Source: Saccharococcus thermophilus (GTDB lineage: Bacteria; Bacillota; Bacilli; Bacillales; Anoxybacillaceae). From it: 64,000 nt of DNA. A model generated the notes under the pieces. That model did not search any database, was not told where the DNA came from, and saw only the letters and a list, made by a program, of their open reading frames with translations. The DNA is taken from contig NZ_JAASRS010000001.1 in assembly GCF_011761475.1 (NCBI RefSeq), positions 2,852,001-2,916,000 of the forward strand, given 5' to 3'. Positions 47,651 to 56,423 of this stretch are shown here, piece by piece (within the stretch, counting starts at the first letter, position 1; each line of letters begins with the position of its first letter). The translations under genes and the position numbers were made by a program.

Positions 47651-49678
47651 ATGAAAAAAAGAGGAATAACGTTATTTTTGGTTGCGGTATTTCTATCTAT
47701 TGCATTATCTTCCTGCAGCAAACCGCCATCCCCGCATGACGCGCTGCAAAAATTTACAAAACTATGGACTGACGAGCGGTTCGAAGATATGTACGCAATG
47801 CTGTCAAAAAAGACAAAAGAAACCATATCCAAGGAAGAGTTTGTAAAGCGCTACAAAAAAATTTATCAAGATATCGAAGTAACGAATTTATCGGTGACGC
47901 CATTGCCGGTGAAAGAAAAAGAAGAAGATAGGGATAAAGACCAAATAAAGCTTCCTTTTTCCGTAAAAATGGACACAATTGCCGGTCCCATCCAGTTTAA
48001 CCACGAAGCGCGGCTTGTGAAAGAAAAAGAACAGGATCAGGAACAATGGCATGTGCAATGGGATACCACCTATCTTTTCCCCCAATTGCAAAAAAACGAT
48101 AAAATCCGCATTGCCATTACACCTGGAAAGCGAGGCGAAATATACGACCGCAACGGATTGCCGCTCGCCATCAATGGAACCGCTTATGAAATCGGCATTG
48201 TTCCTGGAAAAATGGGCGAAAACGGGGAAGCCATTAAAAAACAGCTTGCCGAGCTGCTCCATATCCCTGTGGAATCCATTAATGAAAAATTAAATGCCGC
48301 TTGGGTGCAGCCTGATTATTTTGTCCCGATTCAAAAGGTGGCAAAATCGGAAACAGCGCTATTACAAAGCGCCCGCAACATCCAAGCTGTGGCTGTAAAA
48401 GAAGTAGCGGAGAGGGAATATCCATTCGCTGAGGCTACCGCCCATCTGATTGGATATATCGACAACATTACGGAAGAAGAACTAAGCAAATTAAAAAACA
48501 AAGGATATTCTCCATCCGACCGCATTGGAAAACGCGGGCTCGAGGAGCTGTTTGAAGAACGCCTCAAAGGACAAGACGGCGCTAAAATCTATATCGAAAA
48601 AGAAGATGGTTCAACAGTGACGATCGCCGAGTCCAAACCAAAAAACGGAGAAACGATTACGCTGACGATCGATGCCAAACTGCAAAAAACAATTTATGAA
48701 AATATGAAAGGGAGAGCCGGAACCGCCGCCGCCATTCATCCATTGACTGGTGAAATTCTCGCCCTAGTCAGCTCCCCTTCATTCAATCCGAACGAGTTTG
48801 TGCTCGGGATTTCATCAGAGGAATACAAAAAGTTAGAAAATAATCCGCTAAAACCGTTAATTAACCGTTTTGCCGCCACCTACGCACCTGGATCGGCCAT
48901 TAAGCCGGTGACAGCAGCAATCGGTCTCGAACAGGGCGTAATTACCCCTGAACAACCAAAAACGATTACCGGGAAAAAGTGGCAGCCAAAGGACGGATCG
49001 TGGGGAAATTATTTTGTCACCAGGGTAAGCGACCGCCTGCAACAAGTGAATTTACGAAACGCGCTCATTTATTCCGATAATATTTATTTCGCCATGGTCG
49101 GTCTTGATCTCGGGCCGGATAAATTCAAAGAAGGGCTGCACTCATTCGGATTTGGCGACAAATTGCCGTTTCCATACCCGATTCCAGCCTCGCAAATTTC
49201 GAATACAGGCGAGCTGAAGACAGGTCCGCAGCTGGCGGATACCGCCTATGGTCAAGGAGAAATGCAGATGAGCATGCTTCATCTTGCCGCCGCATACACA
49301 CCGTTTATCAACCATGGTGATTTATTACAGCCAATTTTAGAAAAAGGCCAGCAAAAAACCGTTTGGAAACAACAAATCATTTCGGCAAAAACAGCAAACA
49401 TCGTCGCAGAAGGGCTAAAACAAGTAGTCGCCAATCCAAACGGAACCGCACACGGCGCTTATATGAAAGATATTCCACTAGCAGGAAAAACCGGGACCGC
49501 TGAGTTGAAAGATAAAAAAGGTGAAAAAGGAAAAGAAAATGGGCTTTTTGTTGCTTACAATACCAATCATCCTGACGTTCTCATTGCCATGTTAATAGAA
49601 GATGCACAAAATGAACATGGCAGCAAATACGTTGTAAATATCGTGAAAAACATTTTCCGAACGATAAAATCGCATTAA
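47651..49678 (+). CDS. Class B penicillin-binding protein, PbpC/PBP3 type (MecA-N domain)
   Basis: A 675-residue lipoprotein transpeptidase that cross-links peptidoglycan. A signal peptide ends in the lipobox ALSSC (Cys22). An NTF2-like MecA_N domain (about 28-145), a PBP dimerisation domain (about 155-320) and the transpeptidase domain follow. Active-site motifs are SAIK in YAPGSAIKPVTAA, SDN in ALIYSDNIYFAMVG and KTG in LAGKTGTAEL. The MecA-like N-terminus places it with B. subtilis PbpC and staphylococcal PBP2a in domain layout, which does not itself imply resistance. AGGAGGAGTG precedes the ATG. Confidence 0.92.
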   Translation: MKKRGITLFLVAVFLSIALSSCSKPPSPHDALQKFTKLWTDERFEDMYAMLSKKTKETISKEEFVKRYKKIYQDIEVTNLSVTPLPVKEKEEDRDKDQIKLPFSVKMDTIAGPIQFNHEARLVKEKEQDQEQWHVQWDTTYLFPQLQKNDKIRIAITPGKRGEIYDRNGLPLAINGTAYEIGIVPGKMGENGEAIKKQLAELLHIPVESINEKLNAAWVQPDYFVPIQKVAKSETALLQSARNIQAVAVKEVAEREYPFAEATAHLIGYIDNITEEELSKLKNKGYSPSDRIGKRGLEELFEERLKGQDGAKIYIEKEDGSTVTIAESKPKNGETITLTIDAKLQKTIYENMKGRAGTAAAIHPLTGEILALVSSPSFNPNEFVLGISSEEYKKLENNPLKPLINRFAATYAPGSAIKPVTAAIGLEQGVITPEQPKTITGKKWQPKDGSWGNYFVTRVSDRLQQVNLRNALIYSDNIYFAMVGLDLGPDKFKEGLHSFGFGDKLPFPYPIPASQISNTGELKTGPQLADTAYGQGEMQMSMLHLAAAYTPFINHGDLLQPILEKGQQKTVWKQQIISAKTANIVAEGLKQVVANPNGTAHGAYMKDIPLAGKTGTAELKDKKGEKGKENGLFVAYNTNHPDVLIAMLIEDAQNEHGSKYVVNIVKNIFRTIKSH

Positions 49679-49707
49679 CGGCGCTCATTCTTGAGCTCCC
49701 TTTTTTA
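49679..49707 (+). terminator. Weak terminator after the penicillin-binding protein gene
   Basis: GGCGCTC-ATTCTT-GAGCTCC, a short stem with one mismatch, followed by six T. Confidence 0.5.
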
Positions 49708-49725
49708 AGCGAAAATTTTAGACTA

Positions 49726-49962
49726 TTTACAATTATAAATCTATTATTTATAATAAACTTAACAAAGCCGTCTCTCGTCAGTTTCGTCGCTGACGCCATC
49801 CAGGCGGTCATCATAAAACAGGAAAACAACAATTTTATATGATGAACGTCATAGCTCAAGAACTGTGACGATCTGATCAGCATTTCCTAACCGAAATGCT
49901 TCCTCAGGTCGTTAAAGCCGGTTCCTTTCTTGGCAAAGAAAAGGAGCCGGCTTTTTATTTTC
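49726..49962 (+). promoter_or_regulatory. Promoter and structured leader with terminator before the CoA-transferase operon
   Basis: TTTACA (49726-49731), a 17-base spacer and TATAAT (49749-49754). The leader of about 220 bases holds CGTCAG/CTGACG, a two-part stem ACGATCTGA/TCAGGTCGT (49868-49876 with 49904-49912) enclosing GCATTTC/GAAATGC, and a strong terminator AAAGCCGG...CCGGCTTTTT (49914-49956). CGTCA at 49847-49851 can also pair with TGACG at 49866-49870 and open the middle stem. The gene's Shine-Dalgarno starts at 49969. I do not recognise the RNA class. Confidence 0.6.
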
Positions 49963-49982
49963 CCGCATAAGGAGGTGAGTCC

Positions 49983-51149
49983 ATGCCAGGAGCGTTAGAC
50001 GGCATCCGCATTCTCGATATGACGCGTGTGCTTGCCGGGCCGTATGCGACGATGATTTTAGGCGATCTTGGCGCCGATGTTATTAAAGTGGAAGCACCGG
50101 GTGGATCAGATGATACAAGATTTTGGGGACCGCCGTTTCAAAACGGGATGAGCGCCTATTATACGGCGATTAACCGCAATAAGAGAAGCATTACCGTCAA
50201 CTTAAAAACGGAAGAAGGCCGAAAAATCATCCGTTGCCTTGCCAAAACAGCCGACGTCGTCATCCACAACTTTAAAACGGGAACGATGGAAAAGCTCGGG
50301 CTTGGTTATGACGATTTATCGTTGTTGAATCCGCGCCTTATTTATTGCTCCATTACCGGCTTTGGTGAAACAGGCCCTTACTCCCGCCTGCCTGGGTACG
50401 ATTACATTATCCAGGCGATGAGCGGATGGATGAGCATTAACGGCACCCCTTCATCCGGACCGCTGAAAGTCGGAGTTGCCATTGTCGATGTATTTACCGG
50501 ATTATACGCGGCGATCGCGACTCAAGCCGCACTGTTTGCCCGCGAAAAGACCGGGCGCGGACAAAAAATTGACCTTTCTTTATTTGATTCGGCCATCAGC
50601 ACGCTCGTCAATGTCGCCGCCAACTACTTAATGTCGGGTGACATACCGACACCGTTAGGAAACGAACATCCGAATATCGTTCCATACTCGACATATGAAG
50701 CAAGCGACGGGCCGATCGTGATCGCCATTGGAAACGATCGGCAATTTCAATCGTTTTGCGAACTTCTGTCAGACCCGGCCATTGGAAAAGACCCTCGCTT
50801 TCAAACGAATCCGAGCCGCGTCGCCCACCGCGAGGAGCTCAACAGACGCATTAATGAAGAGGTGAAAAAACGGACTCGGGCCGAGTGGCAGCGCTTGCTT
50901 GCCGAAAAAGGAATACCATGTGGCCCAGTGCAAAATCTTAAACAATTGTTTCAACATCCGCAGACGCTAGCCCGCAATATGGTCATTACGATGCATCATG
51001 ACAAGATCGGGCCGCTAAAGCTTGTCGGAAGTCCGATTAAACTATCGGATACAAAAGTATCGTACCGCCTGCCGCCTCCGCTTGCCGGAGAGCACAATGA
51101 CGAAATTATAAAAGAAATCATCAATGAAACGGGGGAAGATTCATTATGA
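49983..51149 (+). CDS. CaiB/BaiF (class III) CoA-transferase
   Basis: A 388-residue family III CoA-transferase that moves CoA between acyl groups through an enzyme-bound aspartyl intermediate; the Asp is in VGVAIVDVFTGLYAA. The start LDGIRILDMTRVLAGPYATMILGDLGADVIKVE and TAINRNKRSITVNLKTEEG are diagnostic. Paired with an acyl-CoA dehydrogenase by a 4-base overlap (ATGA), it may activate a dicarboxylic or branched acid, for example glutarate or methylsuccinate, for dehydrogenation; the substrate is inference. AAGGAGGTGAGTCC precedes the ATG. Confidence 0.92.
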   Translation: MPGALDGIRILDMTRVLAGPYATMILGDLGADVIKVEAPGGSDDTRFWGPPFQNGMSAYYTAINRNKRSITVNLKTEEGRKIIRCLAKTADVVIHNFKTGTMEKLGLGYDDLSLLNPRLIYCSITGFGETGPYSRLPGYDYIIQAMSGWMSINGTPSSGPLKVGVAIVDVFTGLYAAIATQAALFAREKTGRGQKIDLSLFDSAISTLVNVAANYLMSGDIPTPLGNEHPNIVPYSTYEASDGPIVIAIGNDRQFQSFCELLSDPAIGKDPRFQTNPSRVAHREELNRRINEEVKKRTRAEWQRLLAEKGIPCGPVQNLKQLFQHPQTLARNMVITMHHDKIGPLKLVGSPIKLSDTKVSYRLPPPLAGEHNDEIIKEIINETGEDSL

Positions 51150-52345
51150 TGAATTTCGATTTTACTCCAGAACAAGAAATGCTTCGCAGCACCGTGCGCA
51201 AATTTGTCGACAAAGAAATTATGTCGTACATCAAAGAATGGGATGAACGCGGATATTTTGATCCGAATATTTTCAAACGGCTTGCGGAATTAAACTTAAT
51301 GGGCGTATGCATTCCGGAAAAATACGGCGGAATGGGCATGGACTACAACTCGCTCGCCATCGTCTGCGAGGAGCTAGAACGCGGGGACACCGCGTTTCGC
51401 ACCGCCGTTTCCGTGCACACCGGCTTAAACAGCTTAACCTTGTTGCAATGGGGCACGGAAGAACAAAAACAAAAATACCTTGTTCCACAGGCAAAAGGGG
51501 AAAAAATCGGCGCCTTCGGCCTGACAGAGCCAAACGCCGGTTCCGATGTCGCCTCCATTACCACCACCGCCGTCCGCGACGGGGACTACTACATTTTAAA
51601 CGGGCAAAAAACGTGGATTTCACTTTGTGACACCGCCGATCACTTTATCGTATTCGCCTATACGGACAAATCAAAAAAACACCGCGGCATTTCCGCCTTT
51701 ATTGTCGAACGGACAATGCCAGGCTTTTCGTCAAGAGCCATTAAAGGAAAACTAGGCATCCGTGCCGGCAACACAGGCGAGTTGTTCTTTGACAACGTCC
51801 GTGTGCCGAAAGAAAACCTGCTTGGCGAAGAGGGCGAAGGATTTAAAATCGCCATGTCCGCCCTCGACAACGGAAGATTCACGGTTGCCGCCGAGGCAGT
51901 CGGCCTGATTATGGCTTGCCTTGAAGCGAGCGTAAAATATTGCCATGAGCGCAAAACATTCGGCAAAGAAATCGGAAGACACCAGCTTGTGCAGCAAATG
52001 ATCGCCCGAATGGAAGCGGGGCTGCAAATCAGCCGCTTGCTCGTCTACAAAGTAGGCTTTTTGAAAAACCAAGGCCGACGAACGACAAGAGAAGCATCAC
52101 TCGCAAAGTGGATCGCGTGCGACTTCGCTAATCAGGCAGCCGACGATGCCGTTCAAATTCACGGCGCGTACGGCTACTCAAACGAATACCCAGTCGAACG
52201 CTACCTCCGAAATTCAAAAGCGCCGGTCATCTACGAAGGAACACGGGAAATTCATACGATTATGCAGGCGGAATACGTGCTTGGCTACCGCCAGGACAAA
52301 CCGCTGCGTAAAACGCTTCCGGCCTGGAATCCGGAGTCGGTGTAA
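51146..52345 (+). CDS. Acyl-CoA dehydrogenase
   Basis: A 399-residue FAD-dependent dehydrogenase that makes 2-enoyl-CoA and passes electrons to ETF. FGLTEPNAGSDVAS and NGQKTWIS bind FAD, GIRAGNTGELFFDNVRVPKENLLG and RKTFGKEIGRHQLVQQMIARM follow, and the catalytic Glu is in APVIYEGTREIHTIMQAEYVLG. The start overlaps the CoA-transferase stop. Short-chain acyl-CoA or glutaryl-CoA-like substrates are plausible from the partner gene. A terminator follows at 52351. Confidence 0.93.
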   Translation: MMNFDFTPEQEMLRSTVRKFVDKEIMSYIKEWDERGYFDPNIFKRLAELNLMGVCIPEKYGGMGMDYNSLAIVCEELERGDTAFRTAVSVHTGLNSLTLLQWGTEEQKQKYLVPQAKGEKIGAFGLTEPNAGSDVASITTTAVRDGDYYILNGQKTWISLCDTADHFIVFAYTDKSKKHRGISAFIVERTMPGFSSRAIKGKLGIRAGNTGELFFDNVRVPKENLLGEEGEGFKIAMSALDNGRFTVAAEAVGLIMACLEASVKYCHERKTFGKEIGRHQLVQQMIARMEAGLQISRLLVYKVGFLKNQGRRTTREASLAKWIACDFANQAADDAVQIHGAYGYSNEYPVERYLRNSKAPVIYEGTREIHTIMQAEYVLGYRQDKPLRKTLPAWNPESV

Positions 52346-52350
52346 ATGTA

Positions 52351-52383
52351 AAAAAATCCCCCGTCCGAAGCGGGGGATTTATT
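52351..52383. terminator. Terminator between acyl-CoA dehydrogenase and DUF3870 genes
   Basis: AAATCCCCCG and CGGGGGATTT form a 10-bp stem around TCCGAAG, with A and T runs on both sides, serving both convergent genes. Confidence 0.85.
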
Positions 52384-52696
52384 CTTTGTCCTCCTGCATT
52401 TTGCAATATTGCTTGTATAAATCTTTCAGCGCCGCACATAACGCCGAATTCGCCTTTCCTAAATACCCCTCATTCAGCTGCTCTAAAATCGAATCAATCC
52501 CGTCCCTTAGCGAATGGCCTTTAAGCAAGCGGGCGATATAATCGCGCCCGTGCTCCGTTGCCAGCGTGCACGAAGCATCGACAATCACCCCGTATTTTTT
52601 ATCAATCTCCGCTGTGATCGTCAGCGTATCATATACGCTTTTTGCCGCCATTCCCGCCGGCAGCCGTGCGTGTCCGGCGATAAATTGTGTATTCAT
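52379..52696 (-). CDS. DUF3870 protein
   Basis: A 105-residue protein, with FIAGHARLPAGMAAKSVYDTL near the start and DASCTLATEHGRDYIARLL in the middle, matching the DUF3870 family, which often accompanies acyl-CoA or CoA-transferase genes. Three cysteines are present. No membrane segment. Function unknown. AAGGGGAGAGGGAG precedes the ATG. Confidence 0.8.
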   Translation of the reverse strand: MNTQFIAGHARLPAGMAAKSVYDTLTITAEIDKKYGVIVDASCTLATEHGRDYIARLLKGHSLRDGIDSILEQLNEGYLGKANSALCAALKDLYKQYCKMQEDKE

Positions 52697-52907
52697 CTCC
52701 CTCTCCCCTTATGTAAAGATGTCTACTATAAATATAAGATTAAAAACAGGATCAACCAATAATTTTTCTCAAGTATATCAACAATTTTTATCATCCATTT
52801 GCCTACACTGTTGCCCCTTATCCTCCCTTTATGGATGCGCGGCATCATGCTATAATGATGCTCAAACGGGCTCCTTCGGATGGAAGATAAGCGTAAAGGG
52901 GGCTTGT

Positions 52908-52988
52908 ATGGCGCTACCGTTTAGCAAAAACATACAAGTCGGCAGAAGCCTCGCTTTAAACGAAGGAAAGTGGCAGATCGTTTACTAG
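52908..52988 (+). CDS. Possible 26-residue leader peptide
   Basis: A short frame, MALPFSKNIQVGRSLALNEG plus KWQIVY, with AAAGGGGGC five bases before the ATG. It ends 10 bases before the LytTR regulator, whose own site lies right after its stop. A translated leader or small partner of the regulator is possible; the only support is the ribosome binding site and the tight spacing. Confidence 0.4.
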   Translation: MALPFSKNIQVGRSLALNEGKWQIVY

Positions 52989-52998
52989 AGGTGATAAC

Positions 52999-53646
52999 AT
53001 GGATTCATTTACTGTCTCCTCTATCGCAAAAGTGATGAAGGAATTATTTCCTAAAGAAGCGTCTTTCGTGATTTCTGATAATAAGCGCTATATTTATTAC
53101 CAACCAAGCAAACAGATCGATTTAAAAATTCGCCCCGGAGACAAAATCAAACCGGAATCGGTCACTTACAAAGCCTTGGTCGTTCAACGGAAAATTGCAG
53201 AACAAAAAGATAGCCGCGTTTTTGGCGTGCCTTATTTCGGGATATCCGTCCCAATTTTAGATGACGGCAGCCCGAGAGGCTGTGTTACCGCAATATTTCC
53301 GAGAAAGCCGATGCTTACAATGCCGTATTTAACGATTCGAGTGACGGATCGTTGGCTTCCTGTTCCTTTCGAGAAGGTCATCTATTTAGAAGCCCAAAAC
53401 CGGAAAACGTTTGTAAAATCAAGTTATGCGGAAGGCTATCATAAATATAACTTAACCGAACTGGAATTTGCCCTTCCTGATGATATATTTGTTCGGTGCC
53501 ATCGATCCTATATCGTTAACATTCATCACATTGCAGAGATTCATCCAGATTCGCATTCAACTTTCTTATTGATAATGAAAGACGGCTCAAAAGTACCTGT
53601 CAGCCAAACATATGCAAGCTATTTTCGAAAACTGCTCTGCTTTTAG
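52999..53646 (+). CDS. LytTR-type transcriptional regulator
   Basis: A 215-residue regulator. The N-terminal part (about 1-100) looks like a small sensory domain (SFVISDNKRYIYYQPSKQID... VFGVPYFGISVPIL, PAS-like) and the C-terminal part (about 115-212) is a LytTR DNA-binding domain (VIYLEAQNRKTFVKSSYAEGYHKYN...FVRCHRSYIVNIHHIAEI). There is no receiver domain, so it likely senses a ligand directly. Its likely target is the CoA-transferase gene downstream, from position only. AGAGGTGATAAC precedes the ATG. Confidence 0.87.
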   Translation: MDSFTVSSIAKVMKELFPKEASFVISDNKRYIYYQPSKQIDLKIRPGDKIKPESVTYKALVVQRKIAEQKDSRVFGVPYFGISVPILDDGSPRGCVTAIFPRKPMLTMPYLTIRVTDRWLPVPFEKVIYLEAQNRKTFVKSSYAEGYHKYNLTELEFALPDDIFVRCHRSYIVNIHHIAEIHPDSHSTFLLIMKDGSKVPVSQTYASYFRKLLCF

Positions 53647-53723
53647 TAATATAGCATCTTCCCTGGTGTTCCTGCTTATCAAAACGGTACGCTTTCCTTC
53701 CTTTTGCCAATCTCTTTATCTCT

Positions 53724-53757
53724 AAAGGGCCCATGGAAAGTGGGCTCTTTATTATTT
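53724..53757 (+). terminator. Terminator after the LytTR gene
   Basis: AAAGGGCCCA and TGGGCTCTTT form a stem with one mismatch, followed by ATTATTTTCC. Confidence 0.7.
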
Positions 53758-53987
53758 TCCGCAACTATTTCACTGATGCATTGCAATCTATGTATTTATT
53801 TTCTTTTATAGGTAATGTTTTTTCTGGCTTATCCTTTTCTTTTTCGAATTTGTTTTTTTATTTTTTCTTCTTTATGTATCAAAAATTCTTTTTTATTCCC
53901 AAAGAAAACCTTTTTATTCAATTTTGAATGATTTTTTACAGCCAAATCGCTAGAATATTAAAAAAAAACAGAAGAGGTGATGTCGCG
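53758..53987 (+). promoter_or_regulatory. T-rich region upstream of the CoA-transferase gene
   Basis: About 230 bases, mostly pyrimidine on the plus strand with long T and TTC runs (about 53792-53935). It must hold the promoter and probably LytTR sites of the next gene, but no clear -35/-10 pair or repeat could be fixed. An open frame starting inside the preceding terminator has no ribosome binding site. Confidence 0.4.
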
Positions 53988-55508
53988 TTGGATAAACATA
54001 TTTCAGAGCTAATCGGCAATCCCCGTTTAAGAGACCGAATTGTAACGGCAGAAACAGCTGCTTCATGGATAAAAGATGGCATGACGCTTGGTTTGAGCGG
54101 ATTTACCCGTGCAGGCGATGCCAAGGCGGTTCCTTTTGCGCTGATCGAGAAAGCGAAACAACAGCCCTTAAAAGTAAACGTATACACAGGCGCTTCACTA
54201 GGCTCGGACATTGATAAAATGATGGCAGAAGCAGGAATTGTCAACAAACGTCTTCCGTTCCAGGCTGATTCTGTTATGCGGAAAAAAATTAATGAAGGAG
54301 AAATTTTGTTTGTTGATCAACATTTGTCCCATACGGCGGAATTGGTGCGTTCAGACGTATTAAATCCTATTGATTTCGCAATTGTGGAAGCGGTTTCGAT
54401 AACTGAAGACGGAATGATCATCCCGACTACTTCCGTAGGAAACTCTTCTATCTTCGCGAAAAAAGCCCGGCATGTTATTGTCGAATTAAACATGGCTCAA
54501 CCAAAAGAACTCAAAGGACTTCATGACATTTACGAAGTCGGCAAACAAGGGGAACGAGAACCGATACCTTTGACCAAAGTAGACGATCGAATCGGAACAA
54601 TCGGCATTCCAGTGGATGAAGATAAAATTGCGGGAATTGTTTTGACAAACCAACTTGATTCACCGTCCACGATTGTACCTCCAGATGCGGAAACAGCTGT
54701 TATAGCAAATCATTTAATTCATTTTCTACGAAAAGAAGTGGCAGCAGGCCGGCTTTCTGAAAATTTAGCTCCGCTTCAAGCAGGTATTGGTTCGGTTGCA
54801 AATGCTGTCCTTTACGGTTTATTAAATTCGGAATTTTCCAATTTAGAAGTTTATTCAGAAGTTCTTCAAGATGCCGTGTTTGATCTCATTGACGCTGGAA
54901 AAGTCCGGTTCGCTTCCGGTTGCTCCATTACTTTGTCTCAAAACAAAATGAAACAAGTATATTCCAATTTAGATGCTTACCGAGACAAGCTTATCCTTCG
55001 CCCTCAAGAAATTTCTAATCATCCGGAAATCGTTCGCCGTCTTGGACTCATTTCCATCAACACAGCTTTGGAAGCAGATATATACGGAAATGTTAATTCT
55101 ACACATGTTCGCGGCACAAACATGATGAACGGCATCGGCGGTTCAGGCGACTTTGCGCGCAATGCACGCCTTACCATCTTCGTGACAAAATCCGTTGCAA
55201 AAAATGGGGCTATTTCAAGCATCGTTCCATTCGTATCACACGTCGACCATACCGAACATGACGTGGATGTGATTATCACGGAGTATGGTTACGCTGATCT
55301 TCGCGGATTGGCGCCAATTGAACGAGCACCACTTATCATTGAAAATTGTGCACATCCAGATTACCGTCCGCAGTTGCGTGAATACTTCAAGGAAGCGCTT
55401 AAGCGCGGAGGCCAAACACCGCACGTGCTTGAGAAAGCGTTCTCTTGGCATGTCAATTACGAGAAATACGGAACAATGATGGAACCAAAATATCAATTGC
55501 AAACTTAA
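53988..55508 (+). CDS. Acetyl-CoA hydrolase/succinyl-CoA:acetate CoA-transferase family
   Basis: A 506-residue class I CoA-transferase (Cat1/AarC-like). Motifs include GFTRAGDAKAVPFAL near the start, PTTSVGNSSIFAKKARHVIVELN, PLQAGIGSVANAVLYGL, EVLQDAVFDLID and, near the end, the VDVIITEYGYADLRGLAP signature. Such enzymes exchange CoA between acetate and succinate, propionate or butyrate. The start is TTG at 53988, seven bases after AGAGGTGA; upstream in-frame ATGs lack a site. Its neighbour is the LytTR regulator, and the region handles acyl-CoAs overall. Confidence 0.9.
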   Translation: MDKHISELIGNPRLRDRIVTAETAASWIKDGMTLGLSGFTRAGDAKAVPFALIEKAKQQPLKVNVYTGASLGSDIDKMMAEAGIVNKRLPFQADSVMRKKINEGEILFVDQHLSHTAELVRSDVLNPIDFAIVEAVSITEDGMIIPTTSVGNSSIFAKKARHVIVELNMAQPKELKGLHDIYEVGKQGEREPIPLTKVDDRIGTIGIPVDEDKIAGIVLTNQLDSPSTIVPPDAETAVIANHLIHFLRKEVAAGRLSENLAPLQAGIGSVANAVLYGLLNSEFSNLEVYSEVLQDAVFDLIDAGKVRFASGCSITLSQNKMKQVYSNLDAYRDKLILRPQEISNHPEIVRRLGLISINTALEADIYGNVNSTHVRGTNMMNGIGGSGDFARNARLTIFVTKSVAKNGAISSIVPFVSHVDHTEHDVDVIITEYGYADLRGLAPIERAPLIIENCAHPDYRPQLREYFKEALKRGGQTPHVLEKAFSWHVNYEKYGTMMEPKYQLQT

Positions 55509-55525
55509 GAATAAGATAGGAAGAA

Positions 55526-55556
55526 CGGGGTAACCTTCACAGGGATACCCCTTTCA
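55526..55556 (+). terminator. Terminator after the CoA-transferase gene
   Basis: GGGGTA and TACCCC form a short stem around ACCTTCACAGGGA, followed by TTTCATC. Confidence 0.6.
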
Positions 55557-55575
55557 TCAAACCACACGTGCTCTA

Positions 55576-55752
55576 TTAAAACTTTCGATAGAATTTGTGA
55601 GATGCGTTGAGGTACTTTTCTGGCATATTTTGGGAATCATAACATCCTTCGCCTTTATATTTTCCTATACGTTCAGAGATACAGAAACGATCATTTTGAT
55701 AAACGTTTTTCTCTCCCCTAAAGGTGAACACAATGAAGATCATCAAATTCAC
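55576..55752 (-). CDS. Possible 58-residue protein or gene remnant
   Basis: The 330 bases between two terminators hold one frame on the minus strand: a GTG start with GCAGGAG seven bases upstream, a hydrophobic start (MNLMIFIVFTF), then a polar, tyrosine-rich part (ERIGKYKGEGCYDSQN). I recognise no family. There is little room for a promoter because the terminator of the next gene lies 30 bases upstream, so it may be a remnant. Confidence 0.28.
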   Translation of the reverse strand: MNLMIFIVFTFRGEKNVYQNDRFCISERIGKYKGEGCYDSQNMPEKYLNASHKFYRKF

Positions 55753-55782
55753 TAAAATACTCCTGCCCTTTCCTTCAACAAA

Positions 55783-55812
55783 AAAGCATTACTTCTGCTT
55801 ATTGAAGTAATG
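55783..55812 (-). terminator. Terminator of the following small membrane gene
   Basis: On the minus strand, GCATTACTTC pairs with GAAGTAATGC around AATAAGCA, followed by TTTTTTG. Confidence 0.85.
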
Positions 55813-55887
55813 CTCCCATCAGCGACCCGCTCCACACTTCTCAGCGATACAGATGATGAAAGAATTTTGTCCTTTTTGAGAGTTAGA

Positions 55888-56076
55888 TTATAAAAAAGGA
55901 AGGTTGCCTTGATTCTGCTGAGTACTGTGCATATAAGTTTCTATATAAATTCTTTCAGAAGCTGAAACATTTTTTGCTCCCTCTTCAGGGTCTATTTTTA
56001 GATTTCTCTTTTTTGCGATAAAATCCATCATGCCCCCCAAGAGAAGCAGTCCAACGATTAATATAATCCATCCCAT
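55888..56076 (-). CDS. Small single-TM membrane protein
   Basis: A 62-residue protein with one helix at the very N-terminus (WIILIVGLLLLGGMM) and a polar cytoplasmic or external tail (AKKRNLKIDPEEGAKNVSASERIYIETYM). The ATG at 56076 has AGGAGGTGAAAAA just upstream. No known family recognised. Its terminator lies about 75 bases downstream. Confidence 0.65.
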   Translation of the reverse strand: MGWIILIVGLLLLGGMMDFIAKKRNLKIDPEEGAKNVSASERIYIETYMHSTQQNQGNLPFL

Positions 56077-56085
56077 TTTTTTCAC

Positions 56086-56423
56086 CTCCTGCTTTTATTT
56101 TATTATATTTTAGCACTTATTAACAACAACCCCATCTATTGGATAACAAGAAAGCGCGACTTGATGTATGGTAAATGAAACTGGCCGGAGCTGAACATTG
56201 AACGTTAACCAAGCAATTTTGAAAATTAAGCGCAGACAATGCTTGTTTATGCCGCCATGAATTAAAAAAAAACTGGCGAATTACCTATGGAAGACGAAGC
56301 ACCATCCTTCCTTTTCATTCGCATGGTTTCCTATTCTCCCCGCTTTTCTTGAAAACATACTCTATTTATGGAACAAATTTTTAAAAACCGGTGAAGTTCA
56401 ATAGACATCTTTGCATATCCGAG
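56086..56423. other. Intergenic region without recognisable gene
   Basis: About 335 bases. There is no frame with a ribosome binding site and no clear hairpin terminator for the ATPase gene that ends at 56424. The sequence may be remnant DNA from the same rearrangements that placed two IS elements nearby. Confidence 0.4.

Noticed and set aside
53733-53927. 64-codon frame in the T-rich region before the CoA-transferase
   Set aside because: It starts inside the terminator of the LytTR gene, has no ribosome binding site, and its Phe/Tyr-rich composition just reflects the T runs.
56086-56423. Open frame with Leu/Trp-rich product on the plus strand
   Set aside because: No ribosome binding site, no known motif, and it ends over the ATPase gene's 3' end.
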